Shown here piece after piece: positions 54,203 through 64,000 of a stretch of 64,000 nucleotides of DNA; positions within the stretch are counted from its first letter, which is position 1; each line of letters opens with the position of its first letter. This DNA comes from Chitiniphilus eburneus. Lineage in GTDB: Bacteria; Pseudomonadota; Gammaproteobacteria; Burkholderiales; Chitinibacteraceae. The stretch covers positions 124,001 through 188,000 of the forward strand of contig NZ_SUMF01000002.1 of NCBI RefSeq assembly GCF_005048205.1, read 5' to 3'. A program made the position numbers and the translations under genes. The notes under the pieces are model-generated. The model saw nothing but the letters and a program-made list of their open reading frames with translations, did no database searches and was not told the DNA's origin.

Positions 54203-55680
54203 ACTACCCATCTATTGGCCCGATAAGCTCACCGCACGCAAGGACTACGCTGGAGGCAGTAATAGCGTACTTGTATCTATTGGCCCCTACGTTGATTTTT
54301 TTTCTTTTTTTTGTCGACCCATTCCTCCTGCCTATCGCCGCCCTCATAACTGGATTGAGCCTTTTCTGGTGCATTCCTTCCGCTCGGAAAGAAAACAGCT
54401 TTTATTGGGTAATTTCAGCATTAGTAGCAGGCATCCTGATATGGATTGCAGGATTTTCGAGAAATCAATTCGCGTGGGATTGGTTCAAGCACTGGGCAAT
54501 TCTAAACGAAATCAGCCGGAATGATTGGCCAGTATCGCTAGAATTACAAGGTAGCACACATTATCTGCGCTATTATGTGGGTGCCTACCTGCTGCCCGCC
54601 TTGTTGGTCAAAACATTTTCGATCATCACCCCCAAAATAGCTTTTTGTGGCTATCTCTTTCTGGGGTATGTGATAATTTGCAAAATGGTGTTATCGCGAT
54701 ATGTTGTTCCTACGCGCGCCGTATGTGCCCTTTTATTCATTCTTGCCTTGGGCGGGGCCGATTTCTACGCAGAGCATCTGCTAAGAGCATTGAAAGATAT
54801 GCCGAGCGCGCCTTTTCTTGGAATCCACTCTGAAAGGTGGGCTTATGACAATCTTGGCCTGCCAATCGAATACTCTTCCATCATCACGGCTTTGATCTGG
54901 GTCCCACACCAGAGCATTCCCACCTTTATCTTCATCCTGATGGCTTTACGGCATCAGCAATTCTCTTTATCGTTTCTCGCAGCCACCTTTTGTTTGCTGG
55001 CAATATGGACCCCATATGGAATGATTGGAGCCTTGCCCATCGTTCTCTGGCTGTTCTGGTCCAGAAGATTTGAATTGGGTTCCATTTTAAATATTGTCAC
55101 CTTTGTCACATTCTCCGCCGCCGCACTAGTCGTGGCGCTTTATCTTTCAAGTGACATGCCAATGGGCGGGGCGTGCATAACTTGCATTTCACAGCGACTT
55201 CCCAAGCTCAACGAGTTGCTATTTTTTCTCCTGGCCGAATTGGGAATATTTGTTTTCATATTGCGCCGAAACATTTACAGGGATCGCCTCTGCCTCATTT
55301 CGTTGATCATTCTGCTTATCCTGCCTTTTACATACGGGAACACCAGTGATTTTGTAATGCGGGTTTCGCTTGGGCCGATATTTCTTCTGAGCGTGAGATC
55401 AATAGATACGTTAATGGATGCGGGGCCGGTCAAAAAGAAAATGGTTTTGGCAGCCTTGATCTTGTGCCTGCCTACATCAATCAATGAAATTGGTTATTTC
55501 ATAAATAGTGGCAACAGCCACCGACGGCTCCCTCAATTCGACCCGCTATCGGAACAAGCAGCAGCATTGTTCGCAACCGACACCCGGTATTCCGCTGCGG
55601 ATTTCTTTCAAATCTGTGGCTGGAAATTTCTGCCTCAATATTTCATCACGGAAAAGCCACGGCTTCTGAAAAGCAACTGA
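54199..55680 (+). CDS. Polytopic membrane protein, possible GT-C glycosyltransferase
   Basis: 493 residues, about ten membrane helices. After helix 3 lies FSRNQFAWDWFKHWAILNEISRND, followed by HYLRYYVGAYLLPALL; the W-D-W-F-K-H stretch suggests a catalytic loop as in GT-C enzymes. A cysteine pair (ACITCISQR) is in an outer loop. It ends before a strong terminator shared with cysN. AT-rich like its neighbours. Function unknown. Confidence 0.6.
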   Translation: MNYPSIGPISSPHARTTLEAVIAYLYLLAPTLIFFLFFVDPFLLPIAALITGLSLFWCIPSARKENSFYWVISALVAGILIWIAGFSRNQFAWDWFKHWAILNEISRNDWPVSLELQGSTHYLRYYVGAYLLPALLVKTFSIITPKIAFCGYLFLGYVIICKMVLSRYVVPTRAVCALLFILALGGADFYAEHLLRALKDMPSAPFLGIHSERWAYDNLGLPIEYSSIITALIWVPHQSIPTFIFILMALRHQQFSLSFLAATFCLLAIWTPYGMIGALPIVLWLFWSRRFELGSILNIVTFVTFSAAALVVALYLSSDMPMGGACITCISQRLPKLNELLFFLLAELGIFVFILRRNIYRDRLCLISLIILLILPFTYGNTSDFVMRVSLGPIFLLSVRSIDTLMDAGPVKKKMVLAALILCLPTSINEIGYFINSGNSHRRLPQFDPLSEQAAALFATDTRYSAADFFQICGWKFLPQYFITEKPRLLKSN

Positions 55681-55681
55681 C

Positions 55682-55713
55682 AAAAAAAGGCCACCTGGAT
55701 GGTGGCCTTTTTT
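55682..55713. terminator. Bidirectional terminator at the end of the pilin locus
   Basis: AAAAAAGGCCACC / GGTGGCCTTTTTT with a TGGAT loop. It ends the plus-strand membrane genes and the minus-strand cysN. Confidence 0.9.
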
Positions 55714-55715
55714 CT

Positions 55716-57152
55716 TTATGGAAGCGAAGAAATCTCTTTTGTCCCCCAGTGCGGAAAATACTTCCGCACCAGCCCATTCAACTCCACCTCGAAAGCCCGC
55801 AGCCGAGTCAGTTCGTCCATTTCGCCCAGCGGCGCGTCGGCACTTGTGGATACACCCGTCACCATCCCCGCCCCCGCCGTCGCATTACTCAACCGGTCGA
55901 TCACGATAAAGCTACCCGTACCGCGGCATTGGGCGTAGGCATCGAAGACCACCGGCGCATTCACTTCAATTGTCACCAGGGCGATTTCGTTCAGTTGCAG
56001 TGAATCCACTTCCACCTGGGCCAGGGTGTTCACATCCACGCGGTGCCGAATGCGAGCGATGCGGCCATAGACGGTTTTGCCACCCAGCTTGAAGGCATAT
56101 TCCTTACCAACGATCAGCGGTGCTTCGTTCATCCAGACCAGATGGGCATCGAAACGCTGCCCGACGCTGGGCCGTACGTCGGTGGCACGGATCAGCATAT
56201 CGCCGCGGCTGACGTCGATTTCGTCTTCCAGAGTCAACGTGATGGCTTGTCCGGCAAATGCGGCCGGCTGTTCGCCTTCGTAGGTAACGATGGCTTTTAC
56301 CCTGGACGATTTGCCGGATGGCAGTGCGACGATCTCGTCGCCCGGGCAGACATGGCCGGCGGCGATCGTGCCGCAAAAGCCACGGAAGTCCAGGTTCGGC
56401 CGGTTCACGTACTGCACAGGCAGGCGGAACGCATCCAGCTTGGCATTGCGGCTGATCTCCACGCTTTCCAGCAGCTTCATCAAGGTGTCGCCCTCGTACC
56501 AGGGCGTCTGGCTCGACTCGTTGACGACGTTATCGCCGCGCAATGCAGAGATCGGCACGAAGCGGATGTCGGGAATATCCAGTTGCTCGGTGAAATCGAG
56601 ATACGCGTGTTTGATTTCGTTGAAACGCGCTTCGGAGAAATCGACCAGATCCATCTTGTTCACCGCTACCAGCACATGGCGGATACCCAGCAGGCTGACG
56701 ATGAAGCTGTGTCGGCGCGTCTGCGTCTGCACCCCGTAACGCGCGTCGATCAGGATGATGGCCAGGTCGCAGGTGGAGGCACCAGTAGCCATGTTGCGGG
56801 TGTACTGCTCGTGCCCCGGGCAGTCGGCGATGATGAACTTGCGGCGATCGGTGCTGAAGTAGCGATACGCCACGTCGATGGTGATGCCCTGCTCGCGCTC
56901 GGCCTGCAAGCCATCTACCAGCAGCGCCAGGTCGATTTCCTGGTCGGTGGTGTTGTACTTCTTGCTGTCTTTCTGAATGGCGGCAAGCTGGTCTTCGAAG
57001 ATCAGCTTGGAGTCGTGCAGCAGCCGGCCAATCAGCGTGGATTTACCGTCATCCACGTTGCCGCAGGTGATGAAGCGCAGCAGGTCCTTGTTCTCGTGCT
57101 GCTTCAGATAGGCGAGGATGTCGCTGGCGATCAGGTCGGACTGGTGGGACAT
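55716..57152 (-). CDS. cysN: Sulfate adenylyltransferase subunit 1 (GTPase)
   Basis: 478 residues. GTPase motifs: [15 protein letters not shown] (G1), [12 protein letters not shown] (G3) and NKMDLVDF (G4), with EF-Tu-like beta-barrel domains after them. With CysD it makes adenosine 5'-phosphosulfate. No APS kinase (CysC) domain is fused. It lies downstream of cysD, but an unusual 250-base gap separates the two. Confidence 0.96.
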   Translation of the reverse strand: MSHQSDLIASDILAYLKQHENKDLLRFITCGNVDDGKSTLIGRLLHDSKLIFEDQLAAIQKDSKKYNTTDQEIDLALLVDGLQAEREQGITIDVAYRYFSTDRRKFIIADCPGHEQYTRNMATGASTCDLAIILIDARYGVQTQTRRHSFIVSLLGIRHVLVAVNKMDLVDFSEARFNEIKHAYLDFTEQLDIPDIRFVPISALRGDNVVNESSQTPWYEGDTLMKLLESVEISRNAKLDAFRLPVQYVNRPNLDFRGFCGTIAAGHVCPGDEIVALPSGKSSRVKAIVTYEGEQPAAFAGQAITLTLEDEIDVSRGDMLIRATDVRPSVGQRFDAHLVWMNEAPLIVGKEYAFKLGGKTVYGRIARIRHRVDVNTLAQVEVDSLQLNEIALVTIEVNAPVVFDAYAQCRGTGSFIVIDRLSNATAGAGMVTGVSTSADAPLGEMDELTRLRAFEVELNGLVRKYFPHWGTKEISSLP

Positions 57153-57402
57153 GGTTGCAGCCTAAAGCGTGATCCAGCGCCGGGTACCCACGGCCTGCTG
57201 GTTGGGGTTATCTGGGTTATGCCTGTGCCGGATTCGGCGCGATTACACATATCAGTTAAAAACGCTCCCGAGCCATGCGAAGCCCAGGCGCGACAGCAAG
57301 GCTGGACGTCGGGACAAAAAGGGGCCGCTGTTGCCCCATCCAGGCCAGCGCGCCCGGTACATGCCCCGCAAGCGCGCAATACCTGGCAGAACGCACCGAC
57401 GC

Positions 57403-58329
57403 TCAGAAATAGCCTTCCATCTTTTTCTTTTCCATCGAGCCGCTGGAATCGTGGTCGATCACGCGACCCTGGCGTTCGCTGGTGGTGGTCAGCAGCATTT
57501 CCTGGATGACCTCGGGCAGCGTGGCGGCGGTGGATTCCACCGCGCCGGTAAGCGGGTAGCAGCCCAGCGTGCGAAAGCGCACGGATTTGGTCTGGATGCC
57601 CGCTTTCTGTTCCGGGGTCAGGTATTGCAGGATGCGGTCGTCGTCGATCATGACCAACGTGCCGTTCAGGTCCACCACCGGGCGCTCGGCGGAAAAGTAC
57701 AGCGGCACGATCTCGATGTTTTCCAGGAAGATGTATTGCCAGATATCCAGTTCGGTCCAGTTGGACAGCGGAAACACCCGGATCGATTCGCCACGGTCGA
57801 TCTTGGAGTTGTAGAGGTTCCACAACTCGGGACGCTGGTTCTTCGGGTCCCAGCGGTGGTTCTTGTCGCGGAACGAATAGACCCGCTCCTTGGCGCGGCT
57901 CTTTTCCTCGTCGCGCCGGGCGCCGCCGAATGCCGCGTCGAAGCCGTATTTGTTCAGCGCCTGCTTCAGGCCCTCGGTCTTCATCACGTCGGTGTGCTTG
58001 GCACTGCCGGCGGTGAATGGGTTGATGCCCGCCTTCACGCCTTCCTCGTTCACGTAGGTGATGAGGTTCCAGCCTTCCGCCTTTTGCTTGTCGCGCAGCT
58101 TGTACATCTCCTGGAATTTCCAGGTGGTATCCACGTGCATCAGCGGGAACGGGGGCTTGCCCGGCGCGAAGGCTTTCCTGGCCAGATGCAGCATCACGGC
58201 GGAATCCTTGCCGATGGAGTACAGCATCACCGGGTTGTCGAACTCGGCCGCCACTTCGCGGATGATATGGATCGATTCCGCTTCCAGTTGCTTGAGATGG
58301 GTCTGTCGCGCGTCGCTGATGGTGTTCAT
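57403..58329 (-). CDS. cysD: Sulfate adenylyltransferase subunit 2
   Basis: 308 residues. The PP-loop [16 protein letters not shown] and the stretches [21 protein letters not shown] and [16 protein letters not shown] are standard for CysD. It binds ATP and sulfate and, with CysN, makes APS for cysteine synthesis. ATG 58329 has no clear ribosome site. No cysH, cysI or cysG is in this window. Confidence 0.96.
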   Translation of the reverse strand: MNTISDARQTHLKQLEAESIHIIREVAAEFDNPVMLYSIGKDSAVMLHLARKAFAPGKPPFPLMHVDTTWKFQEMYKLRDKQKAEGWNLITYVNEEGVKAGINPFTAGSAKHTDVMKTEGLKQALNKYGFDAAFGGARRDEEKSRAKERVYSFRDKNHRWDPKNQRPELWNLYNSKIDRGESIRVFPLSNWTELDIWQYIFLENIEIVPLYFSAERPVVDLNGTLVMIDDDRILQYLTPEQKAGIQTKSVRFRTLGCYPLTGAVESTAATLPEVIQEMLLTTTSERQGRVIDHDSSGSMEKKKMEGYF

Positions 58330-58344
58330 GAAGGAGTCTGGGGG

Positions 58345-58381
58345 CAAAAAGCATGAAAGACCGGGCACTGTGCCCGGTCTT
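58345..58381 (-). terminator. Terminator after rsfS
   Basis: AAGACCGGGCA / TGCCCGGTCTT, 11-bp stem; on the minus strand it is followed by TTCATGCTTTTTG. It separates rsfS from cysD. Confidence 0.75.
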
Positions 58382-58465
58382 GAAAAGGGTAATCTACCTA
58401 ATTCGCAAAACGGCAAAAAGACGCGATGGTTATAACGTTAAGCCATTACACTTTTGCCGTTCCGG

Positions 58466-58837
58466 TCACACTGCCGACCAGGGCCGCCCCAGCGGGTTGA
58501 AGCTGGGCTTCTGGCCACCCCACAGTTGCTCCAGATCGTAATAGTCGCGCACGGCGGGCAACATCACGTGCACCACCAGCGAGCCTGCATCCACCAGCAC
58601 CCATTCGCCGCTTTCTTCGCCTTCAGTGGACAGCACCTCGAAGCCCTTGGCTTTCAGCTCGACCGCCACGTTGTTGGCCAGAGCGCGCACCTGCCGGTTG
58701 CTGTCGCCGGAAGCCACCACCATGCAATCGAACAGATCGGTGAGTTCGGCGGTATCCAGTATTTCGATGTACTTGGCCTTGATGTCTTCCAAAGCGGCTA
58801 CGGCCACGTCGCGCATTTGCTGGGTTTGTTCGTTCAT
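58466..58837 (-). CDS. rsfS: Ribosome silencing factor RsfS
   Basis: 123 residues. The RsfS/Iojap pattern (VAALEDIKAKYIEILDTAELTDLFDCMVVASGDSNRQVRALA and GEWVLVDAGSLVVHVMLP) is complete. It binds L14 and keeps ribosomal subunits apart in starvation. ATG 58837 follows AGGAAACAGGA. It lies downstream of proA; nadD, its frequent neighbour, is not present here. Confidence 0.94.
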   Translation of the reverse strand: MNEQTQQMRDVAVAALEDIKAKYIEILDTAELTDLFDCMVVASGDSNRQVRALANNVAVELKAKGFEVLSTEGEESGEWVLVDAGSLVVHVMLPAVRDYYDLEQLWGGQKPSFNPLGRPWSAV

Positions 58838-59007
58838 TCCTGTTTCCTGTGACAACCCGCGCCTGGATGGCCCGGGAATCGCCGGCCGATATCGGTTGCC
58901 GGCAAAACCGCTAGTGTACCCTCAGCCATTGTGGTGGACGCATTCCTTGTCCGCCGTCGGGCAACCGGGGCGGGCGATTGGCGGTATGGCAAACCCGCGC
59001 CATCAAT

Positions 59008-59031
59008 TGAAAAGGCCCGCCGAAGCGGGCC
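59008..59031 (-). terminator. Terminator after proA
   Basis: GGCCCGC / GCGGGCC stem with CGAA loop; on the minus strand it is followed by TTTTC. Confidence 0.75.
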
Positions 59032-59052
59032 GGGTATTCGACAACTGGCGCT

Positions 59053-60309
59053 TCAGCTCCGGATTTCGCCGTTGCCCAGCACAATCCATTTTTCGCTGGT
59101 CAGGCCATCCAGCCCAACCGGGCCACGCGCGTGGATCTTGTCGGTGGAAATACCGATCTCCGCGCCCAGCCCGTACTCGAAACCATCGGCAAAACGGGTG
59201 GAGGCATTGACCATGACGCTGGCGCTATCCACCTCGCGCAGGAAGCGCCGCGCCTTGGTGTAGTTCTCCGAGACGATGGCATCGGTATGGTGGCTGCCAT
59301 AGGTGTTGATGTGGTCGATGGCTTCGTCCAGATCGGCAACCAGCTTGATCGACAGGATCGGCGCCAGGTATTCGGTACGCCAGTCTTCCTCGGTGGCCGG
59401 CACCGCATCGGGCAGGATATCGCGCGTCGCGGTGCAGCCGCGCAGCTCCACCCCCTTGCTGCGGTAGATCTCCGCCAGCGGCGGCAGGATCACGTCGGCG
59501 ACGTTCTCGTGCACCAGCAGCGTTTCCATGGTGTTACACGGGGCGTAGCGCTGCGTCTTGGCGTTATCGGCGATGCGGATTGCCTTTTCCGGGTCGGCCT
59601 CGTCATCGATGTATACGTGGCAGATACCGTCCAGGTGCTTGATCACCGGGACACGCGCGTCGGCGGCGATGCGCGCGATCAGGCTCTTGCCGCCGCGCGG
59701 CACGATCACGTCCACGAATTCGCTCATGGTGATCAGCTCGCCCACGGCGGCACGATCCGGCGTTTCGACGATCTGCACCGCCGTTTCCGGCAACCCGGCC
59801 ACCGCCAGACCTTCCTTCACCAGCGCGGCGATTGCCTGATTGCAATGAAAGGCTTCGCGCCCGCCGCGCAGGATGGTGGCGTTGCCCGATTTGATGCACA
59901 GCCCAGCGGCATCGGCGGTCACGTTGGGGCGCGCTTCATAGATGATGCCGATCACGCCCAGCGGCACGCGCATTTTGCCCACCTGGATACCGGTGGGGCG
60001 AAACTTGAAATCGCCCATGTTGCCGATGGGGTCCGGCAACGTGGCAATCTGGCGCAGGCCTTCGGCCATGGTGGCGATGGTCTTGTCGGTCAGTTGCAGC
60101 CGGTCGAGCAGCGCCGGCTCCAGGCCATCGGCACGTGCCTGTTCCATATCGCGTGCGTTGGCGGCCTTGAGCGCGTCGGCATCACGCTCGATGGCGTCGG
60201 CAATGGCGATGAGCGCCTGGTTCTTGGCGCCGGTATCGGCCTTGGCCATTGCGCGGCTGGCGGCGCGGGCGCGGCGGCCGACGTCCTGCATGTAGAGCTT
60301 GATGTCCAT
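59053..60309 (-). CDS. proA: Gamma-glutamyl phosphate reductase
   Basis: 418 residues, normal length. The ALDH-like fold has [22 protein letters not shown] and the catalytic Cys in [13 protein letters not shown]. It reduces gamma-glutamyl phosphate for proline synthesis. proB is not in the window. The next gene downstream is rsfS after about 215 bases. Confidence 0.96.
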   Translation of the reverse strand: MDIKLYMQDVGRRARAASRAMAKADTGAKNQALIAIADAIERDADALKAANARDMEQARADGLEPALLDRLQLTDKTIATMAEGLRQIATLPDPIGNMGDFKFRPTGIQVGKMRVPLGVIGIIYEARPNVTADAAGLCIKSGNATILRGGREAFHCNQAIAALVKEGLAVAGLPETAVQIVETPDRAAVGELITMSEFVDVIVPRGGKSLIARIAADARVPVIKHLDGICHVYIDDEADPEKAIRIADNAKTQRYAPCNTMETLLVHENVADVILPPLAEIYRSKGVELRGCTATRDILPDAVPATEEDWRTEYLAPILSIKLVADLDEAIDHINTYGSHHTDAIVSENYTKARRFLREVDSASVMVNASTRFADGFEYGLGAEIGISTDKIHARGPVGLDGLTSEKWIVLGNGEIRS

Positions 60310-60378
60310 GGGTCAAACCAGTGGGAACGAACAGTATCGGGGCATTGTAACGAGGAAAGGGGCCGGCTTGCAGCCGGA

Positions 60379-61674
60379 TCACGCTTCGGCGGTCAATGTG
60401 CTCGGCCAGCTCAGCGTCATGCGCGCACCGCCCAGCTCGCTGTCGCCGATGCGCAGCTCACCGCCGTGCCCCTTCATGATCATGTCGGTGATCGCCAGCC
60501 CCAGCCCATGCCCGCCGGTACTGCGGTTGCGGCTCCCCTCCAGCCGCTCGAACGGCTTGAGCAGACGCTCACGCGCGTCCTCCGGAATGCCGGGGCCGTC
60601 GTCCTCCACTTCCAGCGAGGCGACGCCATCGTGCCAAGAGAACGTCACCCGCACCTGCCCTCCCCCGTAGCGCCGGGCATTGTTGACCAGGTTGCCCAAG
60701 GCGCGGCCCAGATAGTAGCGGTCCGCCCACAGCCATGGCTCCGCCTCGCCCGTGGCGTTGACGAACGCCACCGCCGCGGCATTCACCGCCAGTTCATCCA
60801 ACTGACGTGTCAGCCATGGCAGCGCTTCGAACGGCTGGGGCTCGGGCTTCATCTCCGGCCGCTCCAGCGTACGCAGCGTCAGCCATTCCTCGACCAACTG
60901 GTCCATCTGTTCCAGATCGCGCTCGGCCCCGCCGATGAAGCTTTCCACCGGCGCCCCCGCCTTGACCGCTTCCAGGCGGTAACGCAGACGCGCCAGCGGC
61001 GTGCGCACATCGTGCGAGATCGAATCGATCATGGCCTGACGGCTGGCGGAGAGTTCCTCGATATCCTGCGCCATACGGTTGATGGTGCCGGACAGTGGCT
61101 CCAGCGGCGACGATTCCTCCAGCTTGGTTCGCGCGCCAAAGTCGCCCGTGCCCAGCTTGCGGCTCTGACGGATCAGCGTCAGCAGGTCCCGCCAGAACGG
61201 GCGTAGCCATAGCCAGGTGGGAACGCCCAGCGCCGCACACATCAACAGCAAACCGATGGCATCGGGCCAGGACACGCTGTCCAGCCGCGAGAGATACGCC
61301 ACTGGCCCCAGCTCGATGACCAGTTGGGTATCGGGAATGCGGTGGATATAAATGTTCCGGCGCGGCAGATAGAGCGTTTCGCCATTCATCATCCCCTGTA
61401 GCAGCGAGGGGTTGAGCTTGTAGGCCTCCACTTCTTCGATGTTCACCGGCACCGGCAACTTGTTGCGCAGGCGTGCGATCTCGTCATGCCAGAGCGACTG
61501 GGGCAATGCGCCCAGTTCGTTCTCGACGATGATGATGGTGCTCTGGAAGACGTCGTTCAGGTACTGACGGTTGATCCGCTCCAGCATCTGCTTGTAAACG
61601 GCGCCGATCAACAACGCCGACGCCAGAAAGCAGATCACGACCGTCAGGTAGAAACGCAGAAACAGTTTACGCAT
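60379..61674 (-). CDS. rstB: Sensor histidine kinase, RstB-like
   Basis: 431 residues. Two membrane helices (about 7-27 and 142-162) flank a periplasmic sensor domain; then HAMP, the H-box SISHDVRTPLARLRYRLEAV (phospho-His) and the ATPase boxes NLVNNARRYGG, VEDDGPGIPEDARERL and GGHGLGLAI. The H-box and overall form match RstB. It lies 45 bases after the regulator gene. Confidence 0.88.
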   Translation of the reverse strand: MRKLFLRFYLTVVICFLASALLIGAVYKQMLERINRQYLNDVFQSTIIIVENELGALPQSLWHDEIARLRNKLPVPVNIEEVEAYKLNPSLLQGMMNGETLYLPRRNIYIHRIPDTQLVIELGPVAYLSRLDSVSWPDAIGLLLMCAALGVPTWLWLRPFWRDLLTLIRQSRKLGTGDFGARTKLEESSPLEPLSGTINRMAQDIEELSASRQAMIDSISHDVRTPLARLRYRLEAVKAGAPVESFIGGAERDLEQMDQLVEEWLTLRTLERPEMKPEPQPFEALPWLTRQLDELAVNAAAVAFVNATGEAEPWLWADRYYLGRALGNLVNNARRYGGGQVRVTFSWHDGVASLEVEDDGPGIPEDARERLLKPFERLEGSRNRSTGGHGLGLAITDMIMKGHGGELRIGDSELGGARMTLSWPSTLTAEA

Positions 61675-61719
61675 GGGCGATATCCCTCACGCGGCGGCGC
61701 GCGCCGTGCGCGGCGGGCT

Positions 61720-62451
61720 TTACTCCTGCCACCAGATATCCGCCGCAAACAGGTAGCCCTTGTGGCGGATGGTCTTGATTTTGCGCGGCTCGTTGGGGTC
61801 GTCGTTCAGTTTCTTGCGCAGGCGCGAAATCGCCACGTCGATACTGCGATCCATCCCGTCGTACTCGATGCCCCGCAGCGTCTTGAGCAAGTGATCGCGC
61901 GACAGGATTTCGCCGGCGTGGCGCGCCAGCTCCCACAGCAGATCGAAGTCACCGGTGGACAGGTGCAGCGGCTCCTTGTCGTAGGTCGCGGTGCGGTTAC
62001 GCGCGTCGATCTGCAACTTGCCGAAGTTGAGCGATGAGCGATCGCCCGCCGCGATGGGTGCCGCCGCGTCCACCTGGCCACCCTGCCCGCCTCCCTGGCG
62101 CAAGTGGGCACGGATGCGCGCCAGCAGCACCGCCGGCGGCGTGGTCTTGACCACATAGTCGGTAGCGCCTATCTCGAAACTGAGGATCTGGTTCATGTCG
62201 CTGTTGAGCGAGGTCAGCATCACCACCGGCCCGCTGTAGAACTCGCGCAGCTCGCGACATAGCGTCAGGCCATCCTTGCCAGGCAGCATGATATCGAGCA
62301 GGACCATTTCCGGTGGCTGGACGCGCACCCGGTTGAGCAGGTCGCCACCATCGGCCAGATGCTCGACTTCGAATTCGAAACTTCTCAGAAAGCCGCCGAT
62401 CAGTTCGGCCAGCTCGCTATCGTCTTCAACGAAAATGATGCGCTGCGCCAT
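61720..62451 (-). CDS. rstA: OmpR-family response regulator, RstA-like
   Basis: 243 residues: receiver with acidic pair EDD (9-11), phospho-acceptor Asp in MVLLDIMLPGKDG and Lys in VVKTTPP, then a winged-helix DNA-binding domain (RNRTATYDKEPLHLSTGDFDLLWELARHAGEILSRDHLL). Its partner kinase follows directly. ATG 62451 gives MAQRIIFVEDD. The genes are divergent from def. Confidence 0.92.
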   Translation of the reverse strand: MAQRIIFVEDDSELAELIGGFLRSFEFEVEHLADGGDLLNRVRVQPPEMVLLDIMLPGKDGLTLCRELREFYSGPVVMLTSLNSDMNQILSFEIGATDYVVKTTPPAVLLARIRAHLRQGGGQGGQVDAAAPIAAGDRSSLNFGKLQIDARNRTATYDKEPLHLSTGDFDLLWELARHAGEILSRDHLLKTLRGIEYDGMDRSIDVAISRLRKKLNDDPNEPRKIKTIRHKGYLFAADIWWQE

Positions 62452-62522
62452 GGTACCGTTCCTGAATAGATCGGGTGATTGTAGCCAGAGCGCGGGCGTC
62501 GCGTCTTGCAGGGGGTAAAAGA

Positions 62523-63083
62523 ATGGCGGTACGAGAAGTGCTGAAGATGGGCGATCCGCGTCTGTATCGGATCGCGGAACCGGTGAAAGCCTTTGCCACA
62601 GCCGATCTTTACGAACTGGTGACCGACCTGTTCGACACCATGCGCGCGCACCAGGGCGTGGGCATCGCCGCCCCTCAGATCGGCGTGAACCTGCAGGTGG
62701 TGATCTTCGGGTTCCAGCGGAACTCGCGCTACCCGGAAGCACCGCCGGTACCGGAAACCGTCCTGATCAACCCGGTGCTGACGCCGCTTTCTCCCGAGCG
62801 GGAGGAAGACTGGGAAGGCTGCCTGTCCGTACCGGGGCTGCGTGGCCGCGTGATTCGGCATACGGCATTGCATTACACGGGCTTCGATGTCGAAGGGCGC
62901 CTGATCGACCGTAGCGTGGAAGGGTTCCATGCACGGGTGGTCCAGCACGAATGCGATCACCTGAACGGCATCCTGTACCCGCTGCGTATCGACGATCTGC
63001 ACAAGCTCGGCTACACCGAAGTGCTCTTCCCCGACTACACCCGTCGCCCGCAAGGCGAAGCGGACACAACGAGCGGGCAATAA
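62523..63083 (+). CDS. def: Peptide deformylase
   Basis: 186 residues. The three metal motifs are present: [21 protein letters not shown] and [11 protein letters not shown]. It removes formyl groups from new proteins. ATG 62523 follows GGGGGTAAAAGA. The C-terminal extension after the last motif is longer than in the shortest members. It does not sit beside fmt here. Confidence 0.95.
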   Translation: MAVREVLKMGDPRLYRIAEPVKAFATADLYELVTDLFDTMRAHQGVGIAAPQIGVNLQVVIFGFQRNSRYPEAPPVPETVLINPVLTPLSPEREEDWEGCLSVPGLRGRVIRHTALHYTGFDVEGRLIDRSVEGFHARVVQHECDHLNGILYPLRIDDLHKLGYTEVLFPDYTRRPQGEADTTSGQ

Positions 63084-63110
63084 AAAAACCGCGGCAATGC
63101 CGCGGTTTTT
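63084..63110. terminator. Bidirectional terminator between def and csp
   Basis: AAAAACCGCGGC / GCCGCGGTTTTT with an AAT loop, A-run on one side and T-run on the other. Confidence 0.9.
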
Positions 63111-63126
63111 CTCGATGCCTGAGCGA

Positions 63127-63330
63127 TCAGACCTTGCGGATCGCTGCAGCTTGCAGACCCTTCGGGCCTTGCTTCACATCGTATTCAACGCGTTGGTTTT
63201 CGGCCAGGCTCTTGAAGCCGTTGCCCTGGATTTCGGAGAAATGCGCGAACAGATCGGCGCTGCCGTCATCCGGGGTGATGAAGCCGAAGCCCTTGGAGTC
63301 GTTGAACCACTTAACGGTACCGGTAGCCAT
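63127..63330 (-). CDS. cspA: Cold-shock protein, CspA family
   Basis: 67 residues. RNP1 KGFGFI and RNP2 LFAHF motifs are intact ([23 protein letters not shown]). It is an RNA chaperone. AAGGA lies nine bases before the ATG. The gap to pth (about 237 bases) probably includes its 5' leader; a small GGGC / GCCC stem lies there. Confidence 0.95.
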   Translation of the reverse strand: MATGTVKWFNDSKGFGFITPDDGSADLFAHFSEIQGNGFKSLAENQRVEYDVKQGPKGLQAAAIRKV

Positions 63331-63567
63331 TGCTACGTTCCTTCTTTGAAAAATAAAAATAATTCGGGCAATAGTTCGCCCTGGTCCTGCAAACGATCAA
63401 GAAACGTAGCCGGGAAGCAGCGAGGCGCCACTCTAGGGGCGGGGGAACTGCTCGAATACATGCATTGATACGACTGCGAGGGGCACGCTACCGGGAAAAA
63501 CCGGCGATGTCCATCGTTTTCTGCATCGCGGGTAAAATGCCCCGACCAAAAACGCAACCAAATACCA

Positions 63568-64000
63568 ATGACCTCTTCCGCTTCCCCCATCAAACTGATC
63601 GTCGGCCTGGGCAATCCTGGTGCCGAATACGCGGCCACGCGCCACAACGCGGGCTTCTGGTGGGTGGACCAACTGGCCCGCGATGGCGGCGCCACGCTAC
63701 GCCACGAGAACAAGTTCCACGGCCAGGTCGGACGGGCGCGCCTGTCCGGCCACGAGGTCTGGCTGTTGCAACCGATGACGTTCATGAATCGCAGCGGCCT
63801 GTCGGTGGTGTCGCTAGCGCAATTTTACCGTGTCCTGCCGCACGAAATCCTGGTGGTGCACGACGAACTCGACATCCCGCCGGGGCAGATCAAACTCAAG
63901 CAGGGCGGCGGCAACGGCGGGCACAATGGCCTCAAGGACATCCAGGCCCATCTCTCCACGCCCAACTTCTGGCGCCTGCGCGTCGGCATCGGCCACCCGG
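63568..64000 (+). CDS. pth: Peptidyl-tRNA hydrolase (3' end outside window)
   Basis: The first 144 residues are present. [27 protein letters not shown] contains the catalytic His (HNAGF), with [18 protein letters not shown] and [12 protein letters not shown] following. It frees tRNA from stalled peptidyl-tRNA. ATG 63568 has no clear ribosome site. rplY, often next to pth, is not upstream here. Confidence 0.96.
   Translation, partial: MTSSASPIKLIVGLGNPGAEYAATRHNAGFWWVDQLARDGGATLRHENKFHGQVGRARLSGHEVWLLQPMTFMNRSGLSVVSLAQFYRVLPHEILVVHDELDIPPGQIKLKQGGGNGGHNGLKDIQAHLSTPNFWRLRVGIGHP

Noticed and set aside
56043-57509. A plus-strand frame opposite cysN
   Set aside because: Antisense to a fully conserved CysN; no motifs.

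Overview
The window looks like GC-rich chromosomal DNA from a betaproteobacterium of the order Neisseriales, most likely a chitinolytic member of the Chromobacteriaceae or Chitinibacteraceae. The pointers are the dciA / M23 peptidase / secA block, betaproteobacterial housekeeping genes (ilvA, hslU, proA, rsfS, rlmH, maf, uppP, pth) and a GH19 chitinase with chitin-binding modules. This placement is inferred from gene content alone. Coding density is high, short intergenic gaps often carry hairpin terminators, and many genes overlap by the four bases ATGA or GTGA.

Layout. 1-6.9 kb: a minus-strand iron/haem locus (imelysin, di-haem oxidoreductase, imelysin, DUF1513 protein, siderophore-esterase-like hydrolase, ChaN-like lipoprotein) behind a Fur-box-like site. 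7.2-17.4 kb: an eight-gene plus-strand cluster of membrane sugar-transfer proteins (two DUF2298 paralogues, two GT2 enzymes, GtrA, a flippase-like protein, an FAD oxidoreductase, a GT87-like protein), probably making or decorating a lipid-linked surface glycan. 17.5-25.1 kb: YidB, GabD, UppP, DciA, M23 peptidase, SecA and tRNA-Ala, with a possible small RNA near 20.6 kb. 25.3-30.5 kb: accessory genes (FMN reductase, unknown protein, MFS pump, methyltransferase, TetR regulator, SDR). 30.7-42.3 kb: ergothioneine genes egtD-egtB, hslU without an adjacent hslV, an EamA transporter, an HD-type response regulator with an altered HD motif, ilvA, cutC and a LysR/MFS pair. 42.4-48.1 kb: GH19 chitinase, pseudouridine synthases, rlmH, maf and tRNA-Thr.

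48.2-55.7 kb is the most unusual part. Two very short type IV pilins (mature form 53 residues each) each lie behind a good sigma-54 promoter. Between them are a small secreted cysteine-containing protein and a three-gene ABC exporter set that resembles the PilG/PilH/PilI arrangement of Myxococcus. Behind the second pilin follow three membrane proteins in visibly AT-richer DNA, two of which look like GT-C-type proteins. The short pilins resemble the PilA-N half of the Geobacter split pilin, and the secreted protein may be its PilA-C-like partner.

55.7-64 kb returns to housekeeping genes: cysN, cysD, rsfS, proA, an RstB/RstA-like two-component pair, def, a cold-shock gene and the start of pth. 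All functions are assigned by reading the sequence and recalling families; no database search was run.
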